The translations under genes were made by a program, and so were the position numbers. Shown in pieces: positions 34,640-44,406 of a stretch of 64,000 nt of DNA. The notes under the pieces were generated by a model. That model had not been told where the DNA came from. It was given only the letters and a program-made list of their open reading frames with translations, and ran no database searches. Every line of letters begins with the position of its first letter. Position 1 is the stretch's first letter. The DNA comes from Halobium salinum (GTDB lineage: Archaea > Halobacteriota > Halobacteria > Halobacteriales > Haloferacaceae). Where the stretch lies: the NCBI RefSeq assembly GCF_026586625.1, contig NZ_JAODIW010000006.1, positions 256,151-320,150 on the forward strand. Direction: 5' to 3'.

Positions 34640-36972
34640 GGGTCGCCGAGGCCGTTCCCGAGTTCGCCGACGCGTTCGGCTTCGAGGAGTTCAACCGGAT
34701 GCAGCGGGAGGCGCTCCCCGCCCTGCTCGACTCCGAGGCGAACGTCGTCGCCAGCGCGCCCACCGCGAGCGGGAAGACCGCCCTCGCCGAACTCGCCATC
34801 TGCAAGTGTCTGCGCGACGGCGGTACCGCCCTCTTCGTCGCACCGATGCGCGCGCTCACCAACGAGAAGGAGTCCGAGTGGGAGCGCTTCGAGTCGCTGG
34901 GGTACTCCGTCTACGTCGTCACCGGGGAGCGCGACCTCAACCCTCGACGCGCCGAACGCGCCGACATCCTCGTGATGACCCCCGAGAAGGCCGACTCGGC
35001 GACGCGAAAGCACGACTCGCCACGGTACGGGTTCATCGAGGCCGTCGACTGCGTCGTGCTCGACGAGGTCCACCTGCTCGACTCCGAGAAACGCGGGAGC
35101 GTCCTCGAAGTGACCGTCTCGCGCCTGCGCCGCGTCTGCGGCCCGCGCATCGTCGCGCTCTCCGCGACCATGCCGAACATCGAGGACGTGGCCGACTGGC
35201 TGGACGCTCCCCCGGAGGCGACGTTCGCCTTCGGCGACGACTACCGACCCGTCGACCTCCACGCCGACGTGAAGACCTACACCCACGGGGAGAACACCTT
35301 CGCCGACAAGTACCGGCGGCTCTACCGGACGCTCGACATCGTCGAACCCCACATCCGCGAGGACGGCCAGGCGCTCGTCTTCGTCTCCTCCCGGCAGGAC
35401 ACCGTGATGGCGGCGAAGAAGGCGCGGGACGAGATTGCCGAACGCGACGTCCCCATCGGCGCCCGCGGCGACTACGACTTCCACACCGACGCTCAGGACC
35501 TCGGAAACGACACCCTCCGCCGCTCCGTGCCCGACGGCGTCGCCTTCCACCACGCCGGCCTCTCGAAGAACGACCGGGACAGGGTCGAACAGTGGTTCAA
35601 GGAGGGGAAGATTCAGCTCCTCTTCTCGACCTCGACGCTCGCGTGGGGCGTGAACCTCCCCGCTCGCTGTGTCGTCATCCGCGACACGAAGTACCACGAC
35701 CCGCTCGAAGGCGAGGTGGACATCAGCCCGCTCGACGTGCTCCAGATGCTCGGGAGGGCGGGTCGGCCCGGGTACGACGACGTGGGGTACGGCTGGGTCG
35801 TCTGTGACCACGCGGACGCCGACAAGTACCGGCGCCTGCTCCGGGAGGGCAAGGAGATAGAGTCGAACCTGGCCGACGACATCGACGCCCACCTCAACGC
35901 CGAGATAGCCATGGGAACCATCCGCGACCTCGACGACGTGCTGTCGTGGCTGCAGACCACGTTCTACTACGTCCGCGCCCGGAGCGAACCAGAGGCGTAC
36001 GACTTCGAGGGGGTCCGCGAGCGCGTGCGAGCGACGTTGGAGTCGCTCGTCGAGCGCGGCTTCGTCGACACCGACGAGGAACTACGCATCTCGGCGTCGG
36101 ACCTCGGCCGACTCGCCTCGAAGTACTACCTCCGCCTCGAGACGGCCCGCCGATTCCGACGCCTCGCCGAACGCGACAGCGTCACCGTCGACGCCGTGCT
36201 CGAAACGGTCGCCGCCGCCGACGAGTTCGACTCCGTCTCGGCCCGGCAGGCCGAATCGGACGCCGTCGAGAACGCCCTCCGCGGCGTCGACTCGAACCTG
36301 GAGGACGGGAACCGCAAGGTACTCGCCATCCTCGAGGCGTCGATGGCGAACTCGGTTCCGGGGGACCTCCGGAGCGACGCGTGGGTCATCCGCCAGAACG
36401 CCCTCCGCCTGCTCGCCGCCCTCCGGGAGTTCCTCGCCACCTTCGCCGGTCCGCGCGCCGCCAACCTCGTCCGCCGCGTCGAGGCCCGCGTCGAACACGG
36501 CGTCCCCCGCGACGCGGTCGGGCTGACCGCCGTTGACGGCATCGGGTCGGGTCGCGCTCGGACGCTCGCCGGCGCCGGTATCGAATCACCCGCCGACGTG
36601 GTCGACGTCGGCGTCGACGGACTGGTCCGGGTCGGACTCTCGGAGGGGGTCGCGGAGCGCGTCGCCGCCGCCGCCCGGAAACTCCCCGCAATCGAGGTGG
36701 AGTGGGGTTCCTTCCCCGACTCCATCGCGACGGGAGCGAACGATATGCGGGAGGTCACGGTACGAACGACCGCCGGCAACGCTCGCGTCGGGATTCGCGT
36801 GACGGTCAACGGCGTCGAGATGCACACGAAGTCGACGTATCTCTCCGACTCGACGACCGTGCCGGTCGGGGTGTTCGGGGCACAGGACGAACTGGAGTTC
36901 ACCGTCGAGGTCTCCTTTCCCGACCTGCCGCTGCTCCCGCACGTCGAGTCGCGGACGGTCGTCGTGGAGTAG
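34636..36972 (+). CDS. Ski2-like DExH-box helicase (Hel308/Brr2-related)
   Basis: 778-aa SF2 helicase. Walker A APTASGKT (41-48), DEVH box (143-146), motif III SAT (176-178), motif VI QMLGRAGRPG. A winged-helix/ratchet region and a C-terminal helix-hairpin-helix (VDGIGSGRARTLAGAGI) follow, then a small beta domain at the end. The layout matches the second haloarchaeal Hel308-type protein, distinct from canonical Hel308. Likely acts on stalled forks or structured RNA (family inference). The start is GTG (MRVAEAVPEFADAF), supported by conserved N-terminal sequence. Confidence 0.87.
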   Translation: MRVAEAVPEFADAFGFEEFNRMQREALPALLDSEANVVASAPTASGKTALAELAICKCLRDGGTALFVAPMRALTNEKESEWERFESLGYSVYVVTGERDLNPRRAERADILVMTPEKADSATRKHDSPRYGFIEAVDCVVLDEVHLLDSEKRGSVLEVTVSRLRRVCGPRIVALSATMPNIEDVADWLDAPPEATFAFGDDYRPVDLHADVKTYTHGENTFADKYRRLYRTLDIVEPHIREDGQALVFVSSRQDTVMAAKKARDEIAERDVPIGARGDYDFHTDAQDLGNDTLRRSVPDGVAFHHAGLSKNDRDRVEQWFKEGKIQLLFSTSTLAWGVNLPARCVVIRDTKYHDPLEGEVDISPLDVLQMLGRAGRPGYDDVGYGWVVCDHADADKYRRLLREGKEIESNLADDIDAHLNAEIAMGTIRDLDDVLSWLQTTFYYVRARSEPEAYDFEGVRERVRATLESLVERGFVDTDEELRISASDLGRLASKYYLRLETARRFRRLAERDSVTVDAVLETVAAADEFDSVSARQAESDAVENALRGVDSNLEDGNRKVLAILEASMANSVPGDLRSDAWVIRQNALRLLAALREFLATFAGPRAANLVRRVEARVEHGVPRDAVGLTAVDGIGSGRARTLAGAGIESPADVVDVGVDGLVRVGLSEGVAERVAAAARKLPAIEVEWGSFPDSIATGANDMREVTVRTTAGNARVGIRVTVNGVEMHTKSTYLSDSTTVPVGVFGAQDELEFTVEVSFPDLPLLPHVESRTVVVE

Positions 36973-37001
36973 GGGTCGTCGTCGCGGCATGGGCGAGGGC
37001 G

Positions 37002-37175
37002 TCAGAACGCGGCGCCGTCGTTCAGAATTTCGCCGCGCCAGAACCGGCCCGTACAGTCGCCACAGAGCCACACGTCGTGGCCCGCGTGGGCGACGTGTCT
37101 GGCGGCTTCGTTCTCCGTACACTCCTCACAGCGCTCGACCCCGGCTCCCCCGGTGCTCGACTGTTCGATGCTCAT
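37002..37175 (-). CDS. Micro zinc-finger protein (57 aa)
   Basis: 57-aa protein MSIEQSSTGGAGVERCEEC... with Cys16/Cys19 and Cys38/Cys41 pairs and the core HVAHAGHDVWLCGDCTGRFW. A TATA-like TCAAATAG (about 37201-37208, minus strand) lies about 27 bp before the ATG, supporting a leaderless start. The 3' end faces the helicase gene. Function unknown. Confidence 0.7.
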   Translation of the reverse strand: MSIEQSSTGGAGVERCEECTENEAARHVAHAGHDVWLCGDCTGRFWRGEILNDGAAF

Positions 37176-37329
37176 CCCTCTCGTCGGAGAGGCCGGTTCC
37201 ACTATTTGAACGTTCCGACGAAACTGAACGAATCGCGGTCGGCGCCGGACGGGTCCGGAAGCCGGTGAGCAAGCGACGACATCCCCGGATTCGCGCCGTT
37301 TATCCCCCATCGTCCACAACCGACACCAC

Positions 37330-38235
37330 ATGACCCAGAACGCACAGGACCTCGCCGCGAAGGCCGACGCGGCTCGCGAGTCCCTCGCCGACTGCGACGC
37401 CGTCCTCGTCGCCTTCTCGGGCGGCGTCGACTCCTCGGTCGTCGCCGCGCTCGCCCACGACGCCCTCGGGGACGACGCGGTCGCCTGCACCGCGAAGAGC
37501 GAGACGCTCCCCGAGGCCGAACTCGAAGACGCGAAACGTGTCGCCGAGGAGATTGGGATTCGCCACGAAATCGTGGAGTTCTCCGAGCTGGACGACCCGA
37601 ACTTCGTCGAGAACGACGGCGACCGCTGTTACCACTGCCGGACGATGCGCCTCGGGCGGATGTACGACCGCGCCCGCGAGCTCGGGGTCGCCACCGTGTG
37701 CGACGGGACGAACGCCTCCGACCCCGGCGAGGGTCACCGCCCCGGCCTCCGCGCCGTCGAGGAACTCGAAGTGCGGTCCCCGCTCCTCGCTCACGGGGTC
37801 TCGAAGGAGGAGGTCCGCGAGCTGGCCCGCGAGTACGACCTCTCCGTGGCCGACAAACCCTCGATGGCCTGTCTCTCCTCGCGCATCCCGACCGGTGTCG
37901 AGGTCACGGAGGAGCGCCTCACCCGCGTCGAGCGCGCCGAGAACCTGCTCCGCGGCTGGGGGTTCGAACAGTTCCGCGTCCGCGACCACGACGGTCTCGC
38001 GCGCATCGAGGTCGGCGCCGACGAACTCGACCGGGCGCTCGACCCGGAGTTCGCCGAGGCGGCCCGCACCCACCTCACGGAGGTCGGTTTCGACCACGTC
38101 ACCCTCGACCTCGGCGGCTACCGCACGGGGAGCGTGAGCCCCGCGGAGGAGGCCGGGAACGGACCGGATGCGAGTGACGACGCCGCGACCGCCGAGGCCG
38201 ACGTGTTCGGGACGCAGTACCCGACCCGCGAGTAG
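37330..38235 (+). CDS. larE: LarE: ATP-dependent sulfur transferase for nickel-pincer cofactor
   Basis: 301-aa PP-loop enzyme that thiolates the pyridinium carboxylate precursor of the nickel-pincer nucleotide (NPN). The PP-loop SGGVDSS is at 30-36. Cysteines Cys100 and Cys103 (CYHC) and Cys181 (MACLSSR) match the three-cysteine subtype that binds a [4Fe-4S] cluster and carries a sulfide, rather than the single-Cys sacrificial type (family knowledge). The last 40 residues are an acidic haloarchaeal tail. LarB is in this window at 60.1 kb; larC and larA are not seen. Confidence 0.9.
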   Translation: MTQNAQDLAAKADAARESLADCDAVLVAFSGGVDSSVVAALAHDALGDDAVACTAKSETLPEAELEDAKRVAEEIGIRHEIVEFSELDDPNFVENDGDRCYHCRTMRLGRMYDRARELGVATVCDGTNASDPGEGHRPGLRAVEELEVRSPLLAHGVSKEEVRELAREYDLSVADKPSMACLSSRIPTGVEVTEERLTRVERAENLLRGWGFEQFRVRDHDGLARIEVGADELDRALDPEFAEAARTHLTEVGFDHVTLDLGGYRTGSVSPAEEAGNGPDASDDAATAEADVFGTQYPTRE

Positions 38236-38263
38236 CGTCCCCCCTCGCCGGCTCCGACCGCTC

Positions 38264-38935
38264 TCACTCCCGCGTCACCCCGGCGTCCACGTCGGTCTCG
38301 TCGCCGACGTCGACGCCGTCGAGGTGGGCTCTGTCGTCCTCTCGAAGGAGTGTCACCGACCCGTCGCCGCCGACGCGCAGTTCGTTCACCGCGCAGTTGC
38401 CCTGCTCCTGGTCGACGATGGCGCTGACGACGTCCAGCCCCTTCAGTTCGCCGAGCAGGAGGTAGAGCGGTCCGCCGTGGGAGACGACGACGACCGTCTC
38501 GTCGGGAGCGAGCGACGTCCGAAGCTCCCGCCACGCACCGAGCACCCGTTCGCGGGTGTCGACCAGCGCCTCGCCGTCTTCGGGGGTCTCCAGCGCGGCG
38601 GCGTAGCCGGTCGCCGCGAGCGCGAACTGCGGGAACGTCCCGAACAGTTCCGCGTCGGTGAGCCCTTGGAGCCGGCCGAAGTTTCGCTCGCGCCACGCGG
38701 GGTCGAACGTCGCGTCGAGCGAGAGCGCCCGCCGGACGTGGTCGGTCGTCTCGACGGCCCGCCGGAGGTCCGAGGAGACCACCCGGTCGGCGTCGTAGGT
38801 CGTCGCGAGGTGGGCGCCGAGCGCGCGGGCCTGGGCGTGACCCCGCTCCGTGAGCGGGGAGGGTGCCCAGCCCTGGACGCGACCGTCCCGGTTCCACGTC
38901 GTCTCCCCGTGCCGGACGAGTACCACGGTCGCCAT
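38264..38935 (-). CDS. Histidine phosphatase family protein (phosphoglycerate-mutase-like)
   Basis: 223-aa phosphatase. The phosphoacceptor motif RHGET (8-12) lies at the N-terminus (MATVVLVRHGETTWNRDG), a second arginine in SSDLRRAVETT, a catalytic Glu region in WRERNFGRLQG and the second histidine in VVVSHGGPLYLLL. Substrate unknown: cobalamin, phosphosugar and nucleotide phosphatases share this fold. It is convergent with larE. The ATG start is chosen because longer in-frame versions add non-conserved sequence. Confidence 0.86.
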   Translation of the reverse strand: MATVVLVRHGETTWNRDGRVQGWAPSPLTERGHAQARALGAHLATTYDADRVVSSDLRRAVETTDHVRRALSLDATFDPAWRERNFGRLQGLTDAELFGTFPQFALAATGYAAALETPEDGEALVDTRERVLGAWRELRTSLAPDETVVVVSHGGPLYLLLGELKGLDVVSAIVDQEQGNCAVNELRVGGDGSVTLLREDDRAHLDGVDVGDETDVDAGVTRE

Positions 38936-39064
38936 CTCCCCGCTCTTCGCGGGCAGGGGACATAGCGCGTTCGCCGCGGTCGCCGCAGCCGACTCCGCGG
39001 GCGTCCGACCCCCTGCTACCCCGTCGCTCGCGAGCTTCACGTTCTCCCGGCGCCATCTCTCCGT

Positions 39065-39565
39065 ATGGACCTTCACACCACCATCGATATCGACGCGCCC
39101 CCGGAGACCGTCTGGCGCGTCCTCACGGCGTTCGAGCAGTACGACCTCTGGAACCCGTTCATGAGCGTCGCCGGCCGCCCCACGGTCGGCGCCCGCCTCG
39201 CCGTCGAACTCAGACCGCCGGGCAAGCGCCCCGCGACCTTCCGTCCGACCGTCACCGTCGCCGACACCGGACGCGAACTCCGGTGGGTCGGTCACCTCGG
39301 CGTCCGCGGGCTGTACGACGGGGAGCACCGGTTCGTCCTGAAGCCCCTGGCCGGGGGCCGACGGACTCGACTCGTCCACGCCGAACGCTTCTCGGGCGTC
39401 CTCGCGGGCCTCGTGAACCGCTGGCTCGGCGACGCGACCGAGCGGGGGTTCCGGGCGATGAACGAGGCGTTGCAGACCCGTGCGGAGGTGCTCGCGGCGG
39501 CGGAGTCGGCGACGGCGACCGACGCTGGCGTCGATTCCACCGGCGACGGACACGCGGCGGCTTGA
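39065..39565 (+). CDS. SRPBCC (START-like) domain protein
   Basis: 166-aa single-domain protein of the polyketide cyclase/dehydrase-like SRPBCC group. It has the typical N-terminal strand and helix (TTIDIDAPPETVWRVLTAFEQYDLWNPF) and the C-terminal helix after WLGDATERGFRAMNEAL. It should form a hydrophobic ligand pocket; the ligand is unknown. The last 20 residues are a low-complexity Ala/Thr/Asp tail. Confidence 0.82.
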   Translation: MDLHTTIDIDAPPETVWRVLTAFEQYDLWNPFMSVAGRPTVGARLAVELRPPGKRPATFRPTVTVADTGRELRWVGHLGVRGLYDGEHRFVLKPLAGGRRTRLVHAERFSGVLAGLVNRWLGDATERGFRAMNEALQTRAEVLAAAESATATDAGVDSTGDGHAAA

Positions 39566-39644
39566 GACGGAGACGGAGAATTGCGGCGGTTTTGAGCGGA
39601 GAGTCGCGGGGGCGCGGAGAGCCGGAGCGCGAGAACGCGGACGG

Positions 39645-41231
39645 TCAGTTACCGGTCCAGCGTAGGAGCGCCAGCGTCGCCTCGAACAGCACGACCATCG
39701 TCACCGCGATGACGATGGGCGCCATCCCGGTCGGGTCGACCGCGACGAAGGTGAACGAGAGCCCGAGGAACGCCCCCCAGAACAGGAGTCGGCGCTCCTC
39801 CATCCACACCCGGGTCGTCAGTCCCATCATGATTGCGAGCATGATGAACAGCGGAATCTGGAAGATGACCGCCATGTACCCCATCATCACGAGGATGAGA
39901 GTGAACGTCTCCTGTAGGCCGTACGCGATGAGGATGTCCCCCGCCTCCGCCGTGTAGTAGGTGAAGTACTCGAACAGCTGCGGGAGGATGATGAAGTGGG
40001 CGAACAGCACGCCGAGCAGGCCGAGCACGAGGCTGGTCGGGACGGCCGCGAGGTAGTAGCGACGCTCCTTCGGGTAGAGCCCGGGGCGCATGAACAAGTA
40101 CGTCTCGTAGACGAACACGGGGAGGCCGACGATGAGGCCGGTCAGGCCCGCGACCTTCAGCTGGGTCAACAGCAGTTCGAGCGGGCCGTACACGTAGGGA
40201 CGGTTCTCCAGCGGAGCCGGAACCTGGTAGCTCCAGAGGTACTCGACGATTTCGATGGAGCTGGGCACGTACGCCGACGTCTCGCCGAGGCCGAACACGG
40301 CGAGCGAGACGCCGAGACCGACGAAGAGCACGACGCCGACCCGCTTGACCATCTCCTCGATGTGGTCCGCGAGCGGCATCTCCTCGTCGGACTCCGGCCC
40401 CTCGCCGACGATGCCGGCGTCGGCCCAGTCCTCGTCCCAGTCGTCCTCGACCCAGTCGTCCTCGGGGACGGTGCCGGTGTCGGCCCCCGCGGCGGTCCCG
40501 GCGCCGTCGGTCACTCCTTCCGGACGCGCCTCCGCCGCCGGGTCGTTGACCGGCGTCGGCGGGTCGACCGCCTCGGCGCCGAACTCCTCCTCGAGTTCGT
40601 CCTCGTCGTACTCGTGGTTGGGGTCGGGGTCCGGCTCGTCTTCCGCGTCTCGCTCGCCCTCGACCGGCGTGATGGCGCCGCGGCCGTCCTCGGCGTCGTC
40701 GGACCCGCTCTCGCTCTCGCTCTCGTACCCCGGGAGTCGCTCCGGCTCGGGGTCCTCGCCGTCGCCGACGTGAGACCCTGCGGACGGCGAGGCCTCGTCG
40801 TCGCCGGGGTCGCCGTCGGTGCTCTCGCCACCGTCTTCGTCCCCGTCGCTGTCGTCGTCACCGCCACCGCCTATCGTGGCGGCGTAGGCCGCCATGCGGT
40901 CGTCGTCGACGCCGGTCCCCTCGATGGGGCCGTCGTCATCGGCGCTCTCAGCGTCGTCGCCGTCGTCCGGGGCGGCATCGTCTGCCGTGTCCACGTCGCC
41001 GCCGTCGTCGGTCCCGGTCGCGCCGTCGTCGCTCTCGCCGGCGTCGGCGGCGTCCCGTCCGTTCGGCCCCGCGACGCCGGACCCCGCGGAACCGTCGCTC
41101 TCGGCGCTCTCACCGTCGTCGACGCCGTCCGCGTCCGGCGCGTCGTCCGTCTCGGATGGCCGTGGCTCCTCGTCGTCGGGCCCGTCGGCACCCGCTCGGA
41201 CGTCGGCGTCCGACTCCGGTTCGTCCGGCAT
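39645..41231 (-). CDS. tatC: Sec-independent translocase TatC with very long acidic N-terminal extension
   Basis: 528-aa protein. About residues 285-528 form a normal six-helix TatC, beginning MPLADHIEEMVKRVGVVLFVGLG and containing the FEYFTYYTAEAGDILIAYG and MGYMAVIFQIPLF regions. The first 285 residues are an extraordinarily acidic, low-complexity tail rich in Asp, Glu, Gly, Ser and Ala with no predicted fold. In haloarchaea Tat is the main export route, and this corresponds to the single-TatC type (TatCo). It is divergent from the double-TatC gene. Confidence 0.92.
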   Translation of the reverse strand: MPDEPESDADVRAGADGPDDEEPRPSETDDAPDADGVDDGESAESDGSAGSGVAGPNGRDAADAGESDDGATGTDDGGDVDTADDAAPDDGDDAESADDDGPIEGTGVDDDRMAAYAATIGGGGDDDSDGDEDGGESTDGDPGDDEASPSAGSHVGDGEDPEPERLPGYESESESGSDDAEDGRGAITPVEGERDAEDEPDPDPNHEYDEDELEEEFGAEAVDPPTPVNDPAAEARPEGVTDGAGTAAGADTGTVPEDDWVEDDWDEDWADAGIVGEGPESDEEMPLADHIEEMVKRVGVVLFVGLGVSLAVFGLGETSAYVPSSIEIVEYLWSYQVPAPLENRPYVYGPLELLLTQLKVAGLTGLIVGLPVFVYETYLFMRPGLYPKERRYYLAAVPTSLVLGLLGVLFAHFIILPQLFEYFTYYTAEAGDILIAYGLQETFTLILVMMGYMAVIFQIPLFIMLAIMMGLTTRVWMEERRLLFWGAFLGLSFTFVAVDPTGMAPIVIAVTMVVLFEATLALLRWTGN

Positions 41232-41348
41232 TCAGGTACCGTTCGCTCTCGCTCCGTTATAGGCCTTTTTCCATCGGCGCGCGTGGACGGCCGCCGAGTC
41301 GCGACCGACTCGAAAAGATTGATAACCGCGAGCGGGCTTTCACCCGGT

Positions 41349-44183
41349 ATGTCTAGCGCGCTCGACGAGGACACTCGCCGCGCCATCGACGAGGGGCGGG
41401 AGACCGCCGGTGCCATGCTGCGGTCCGCCCAGAAGGACCTCCAGAAGGTGTTCATCTTCTTCCTGGTCGGGTTCCTCGGGACCTTCTACGCGCTGCGCCT
41501 CTACGTCTGGAACTTCCTCCGCAACGTCACCATCTCGCAGATGGACGAGGTCACCGTCGGCGAGTTCGAGATTATCGCCCAGACTCCATTCGACGTGTTG
41601 CTGTTGCAGGCGAAGATTTCGCTCGTCGCCGGCATCATCGTCGCGCTACCGTCGTTCATCTACTTCGCCCGGGAGCCGCTCCGGGCTCGGGGGTACTGGC
41701 CGCAGTCCCCCGTCGCGCCGTGGAAGCTCGTCACCATCGCGCTCACCGCCGTCGTCCTCTTCCTCGCCGGGATGGCCTACGGCTACCTCCTCTTCTTCCC
41801 GCTGATGTTCGAGTTCCTCGCCGGCAACGCGCTGGCGGCCGGGTTCAAGCCGCGCTACTCCATCGTCCTGTGGGCGCAGTTCATCTTCCTGCTCACCGTC
41901 TCCTTCGGCCTCGCGGCACAGATGCCGCTGGCCATCACGGGGCTCTCGTACTCCGAAATCGTCCCCTACGAGACCTTCCGCGAGAAGTGGCGCTACGCGG
42001 TCGTCGCCATCTTCGTCTTCGGCGCCGTCTTCTCGCCGCCGGACCCCTTCACGCAGATCATGTGGGCCGTGCCCCTCATCGTGCTCTACGGGTTCAGCCT
42101 CTACCTCGCGAAGATGGTCGTCACGGCCAAACGCGGCAGCGAGTCGATGGACCTCCGAGCCTCGGCCGCCGAGCGCTGGAACGTCGTCGTCGGCGCGTTC
42201 GCCGCCGGCGTCGCCGCCGTCTACCTGTTCTACACCCGCGGCGGGGTCGTGTACACCAACGACCTGTTGGCGAGCATCGGGAGCAGTTTCCGGCTCTACG
42301 ACCTCCCCGTCGCCCTCCCCGAGTCGGTCCCGGCCCTCGTCTCCATCCTCCTCGCCGGCGCCCTCCTCGGCCTGTTGCTCGCGCTCGTCGCCCTGCTGTA
42401 CGTCGCCTACGCGGCCCTCGGCACCGCCGACGACGGGGCCGGACGGACCGGTCGCGTCGGCGACCCGGCGGGTATCGACCTCTCCGGACTCGACGCGGCC
42501 GGCGTCGAGGCCGCCCCACCCGAGGCGTTCGAGTCGATGACCGAGGAGGAGGCGCTCGCGCTCGCCCGCGAGGCGATGGAAGCCGACGACCGGGAGAAGG
42601 CCCGGACGATTCTCGACCGCTACGACGAGCACAACGCGGACGAGGTGGAGGAGGGGGCCTCGGCCGAGGCAGCGAGCGGCGACGCGACGGCGACCGGCGC
42701 GAGCGGCTCCACCGGCGGCGCCGACCCGGTCTTCCGCACGGCCGACGGAATCGGCGAGTCGTTCGTCCTCGGGGCGGCCCGGGTGAACTGGCGCCGCCGA
42801 CTCGGGAGCGCGTGGAACGTCTTCGCCGGCCTCGCAGTGCTCGTCGGGGGACTCGCCTACGCGCTACTCGCGACGCCCCTCGCGGTCTACCTCGCCCGGA
42901 CCGTCCGTCAGTACGTGATTCCATACGCGCCGGCGACGTACGAGGCGACGCTTCGCGGGTTCGCCGAGGCGCTCCCCCCGACCGGTCCCGGGTTCGCGAC
43001 TGCGACCGTCGCGGGCGCGGCCGTCGGCGTCGCGCTGGTCGCCGTCCTCCTCTTTGGCCTCCTCTTCGTCCTCTCGGCGGCGTGGCAGGCGGGGCGCGAC
43101 CCGGGAACGGCGGACCTCGACCGCTTCTCGGCCTCACAGCTCCGGAACGCCCCGCCCTCGGTGTTCGCCGGCATGACCGAACAGGAGGCCCTGGGCTACG
43201 CGAACCTGCTGAACGAGCAGGGACGTTCGAAGTCGGCACAGGCCGTCCTCGACCGCTACGACGAGGCACAGACGGCACGCGAGGAGGCCACCCCGGACCC
43301 CGGCACCGTCGAGGACCGCGCCACCCGCGCCGGCGGTTCGTTCATGTCCGAGTTGACCGAGGGTGAGACCGACGAGGACGACATCGGCGGCTACTACACC
43401 GACATCCGGTTCATCTTGGACTCCATCACGTCGAAGACGTTCCGCATCGTCGGGCTGTTCATGGCGGTGCTCGCGGGGACGTTCTACTGGCTCTACTCCG
43501 GCGGTATCGGCGACGTACGGGTGGACTTCCTCTCGCGGCTCCCGACCGAAATCAACCCCGACGAGTTCCAGGTCATCGCGCTCCACCCCGTCGAGGCGCT
43601 CATCTTCGAGGTGAAGTTCTCGACGCTCGTGGCGGCGGCGGCGACCATCCCGCTCATCGCCTACTACGCGTGGCCCGCCCTCAGGGAGCGCAACTTCGTC
43701 CGCGGCCACCGCAACGTCATCTTCGGCTGGCTCGCCTTTCTCCTGCTCGGCCTCGTCGGCGGGTTCGCGCTCGGATACAGCTTCGTCGCCCCGACGGTCA
43801 TCAGCTACCTCGTGGAGGAGGCGGTGCGGGCGAACATGATCATCAGCTACCGCATCTCCGACTTCTTCTGGCTCATCTTCTACACGACCATCGGCATCGG
43901 CCTGCTCGCCGACGTGCCGGTGTTGATGGTTCTGCTCAACACCGCCGGCGTGACGTTCAACGGCATGCGCGGCCGCTGGCGCGAGGTGACCGTCGGCATC
44001 ATGACGTTCGCCGCGCTGTTCACCCCCGCGGACATCATCACGATGTTCATGGTGACGGTGCCGCTGATGGTCGCCTACGGCGTCGGCCTCGGCATCCTCT
44101 ACGTGCTCACCCTCGGCGGCCGACGCGACCTCGCCCCCAGGAAGTCCGAGAACGAGAACGAGGGACGCGCGTCGGCCGACTGA
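41349..44183 (+). CDS. tatC2: Fused double-TatC translocase subunit (TatCt)
   Basis: 944-aa membrane protein containing two TatC domains: about residues 20-270 and 690-935. Each has six hydrophobic helices. Between them is a duplicated module: a Trp-Asn-Val helix, a second helix, then an amphipathic segment (first copy near 395-425 with MTEEEALALA...LDRYDE; second near 606-637 with MTEQEALGYA...LDRYDE). TatCt is found only in haloarchaea and is essential in Haloferax (family knowledge). The divergent promoter region with tatC is 117 bp. Confidence 0.92.
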   Translation: MSSALDEDTRRAIDEGRETAGAMLRSAQKDLQKVFIFFLVGFLGTFYALRLYVWNFLRNVTISQMDEVTVGEFEIIAQTPFDVLLLQAKISLVAGIIVALPSFIYFAREPLRARGYWPQSPVAPWKLVTIALTAVVLFLAGMAYGYLLFFPLMFEFLAGNALAAGFKPRYSIVLWAQFIFLLTVSFGLAAQMPLAITGLSYSEIVPYETFREKWRYAVVAIFVFGAVFSPPDPFTQIMWAVPLIVLYGFSLYLAKMVVTAKRGSESMDLRASAAERWNVVVGAFAAGVAAVYLFYTRGGVVYTNDLLASIGSSFRLYDLPVALPESVPALVSILLAGALLGLLLALVALLYVAYAALGTADDGAGRTGRVGDPAGIDLSGLDAAGVEAAPPEAFESMTEEEALALAREAMEADDREKARTILDRYDEHNADEVEEGASAEAASGDATATGASGSTGGADPVFRTADGIGESFVLGAARVNWRRRLGSAWNVFAGLAVLVGGLAYALLATPLAVYLARTVRQYVIPYAPATYEATLRGFAEALPPTGPGFATATVAGAAVGVALVAVLLFGLLFVLSAAWQAGRDPGTADLDRFSASQLRNAPPSVFAGMTEQEALGYANLLNEQGRSKSAQAVLDRYDEAQTAREEATPDPGTVEDRATRAGGSFMSELTEGETDEDDIGGYYTDIRFILDSITSKTFRIVGLFMAVLAGTFYWLYSGGIGDVRVDFLSRLPTEINPDEFQVIALHPVEALIFEVKFSTLVAAAATIPLIAYYAWPALRERNFVRGHRNVIFGWLAFLLLGLVGGFALGYSFVAPTVISYLVEEAVRANMIISYRISDFFWLIFYTTIGIGLLADVPVLMVLLNTAGVTFNGMRGRWREVTVGIMTFAALFTPADIITMFMVTVPLMVAYGVGLGILYVLTLGGRRDLAPRKSENENEGRASAD

Positions 44184-44406
44184 CGACCGACTACACGGCA
44201 CACCGTGGTCCCTCCGCGGTCGCCCGGGTGTTCCCTGCCACGTGTCTCCTCCACCAGTTTCCCCTCACCACTTTTCGTCTCCTCCTCTCACCACCTACGG
44301 TTCTTCGACGAATCACCCCGTCACCCCGTCGGACTCTCGGCAATACTCGCGTCGAGTACGGTATCGACACTCTTTACCCGACGTATTCCACAGATAATAT
44401 CCAGAC

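Noticed and set aside
39996..41348. In-frame N-terminal extension of the double TatC gene over tatC
   Set aside because: The extension is antisense to a clear gene and not membrane-like; the ATG at 41349 starts a typical TatCt N-terminus.
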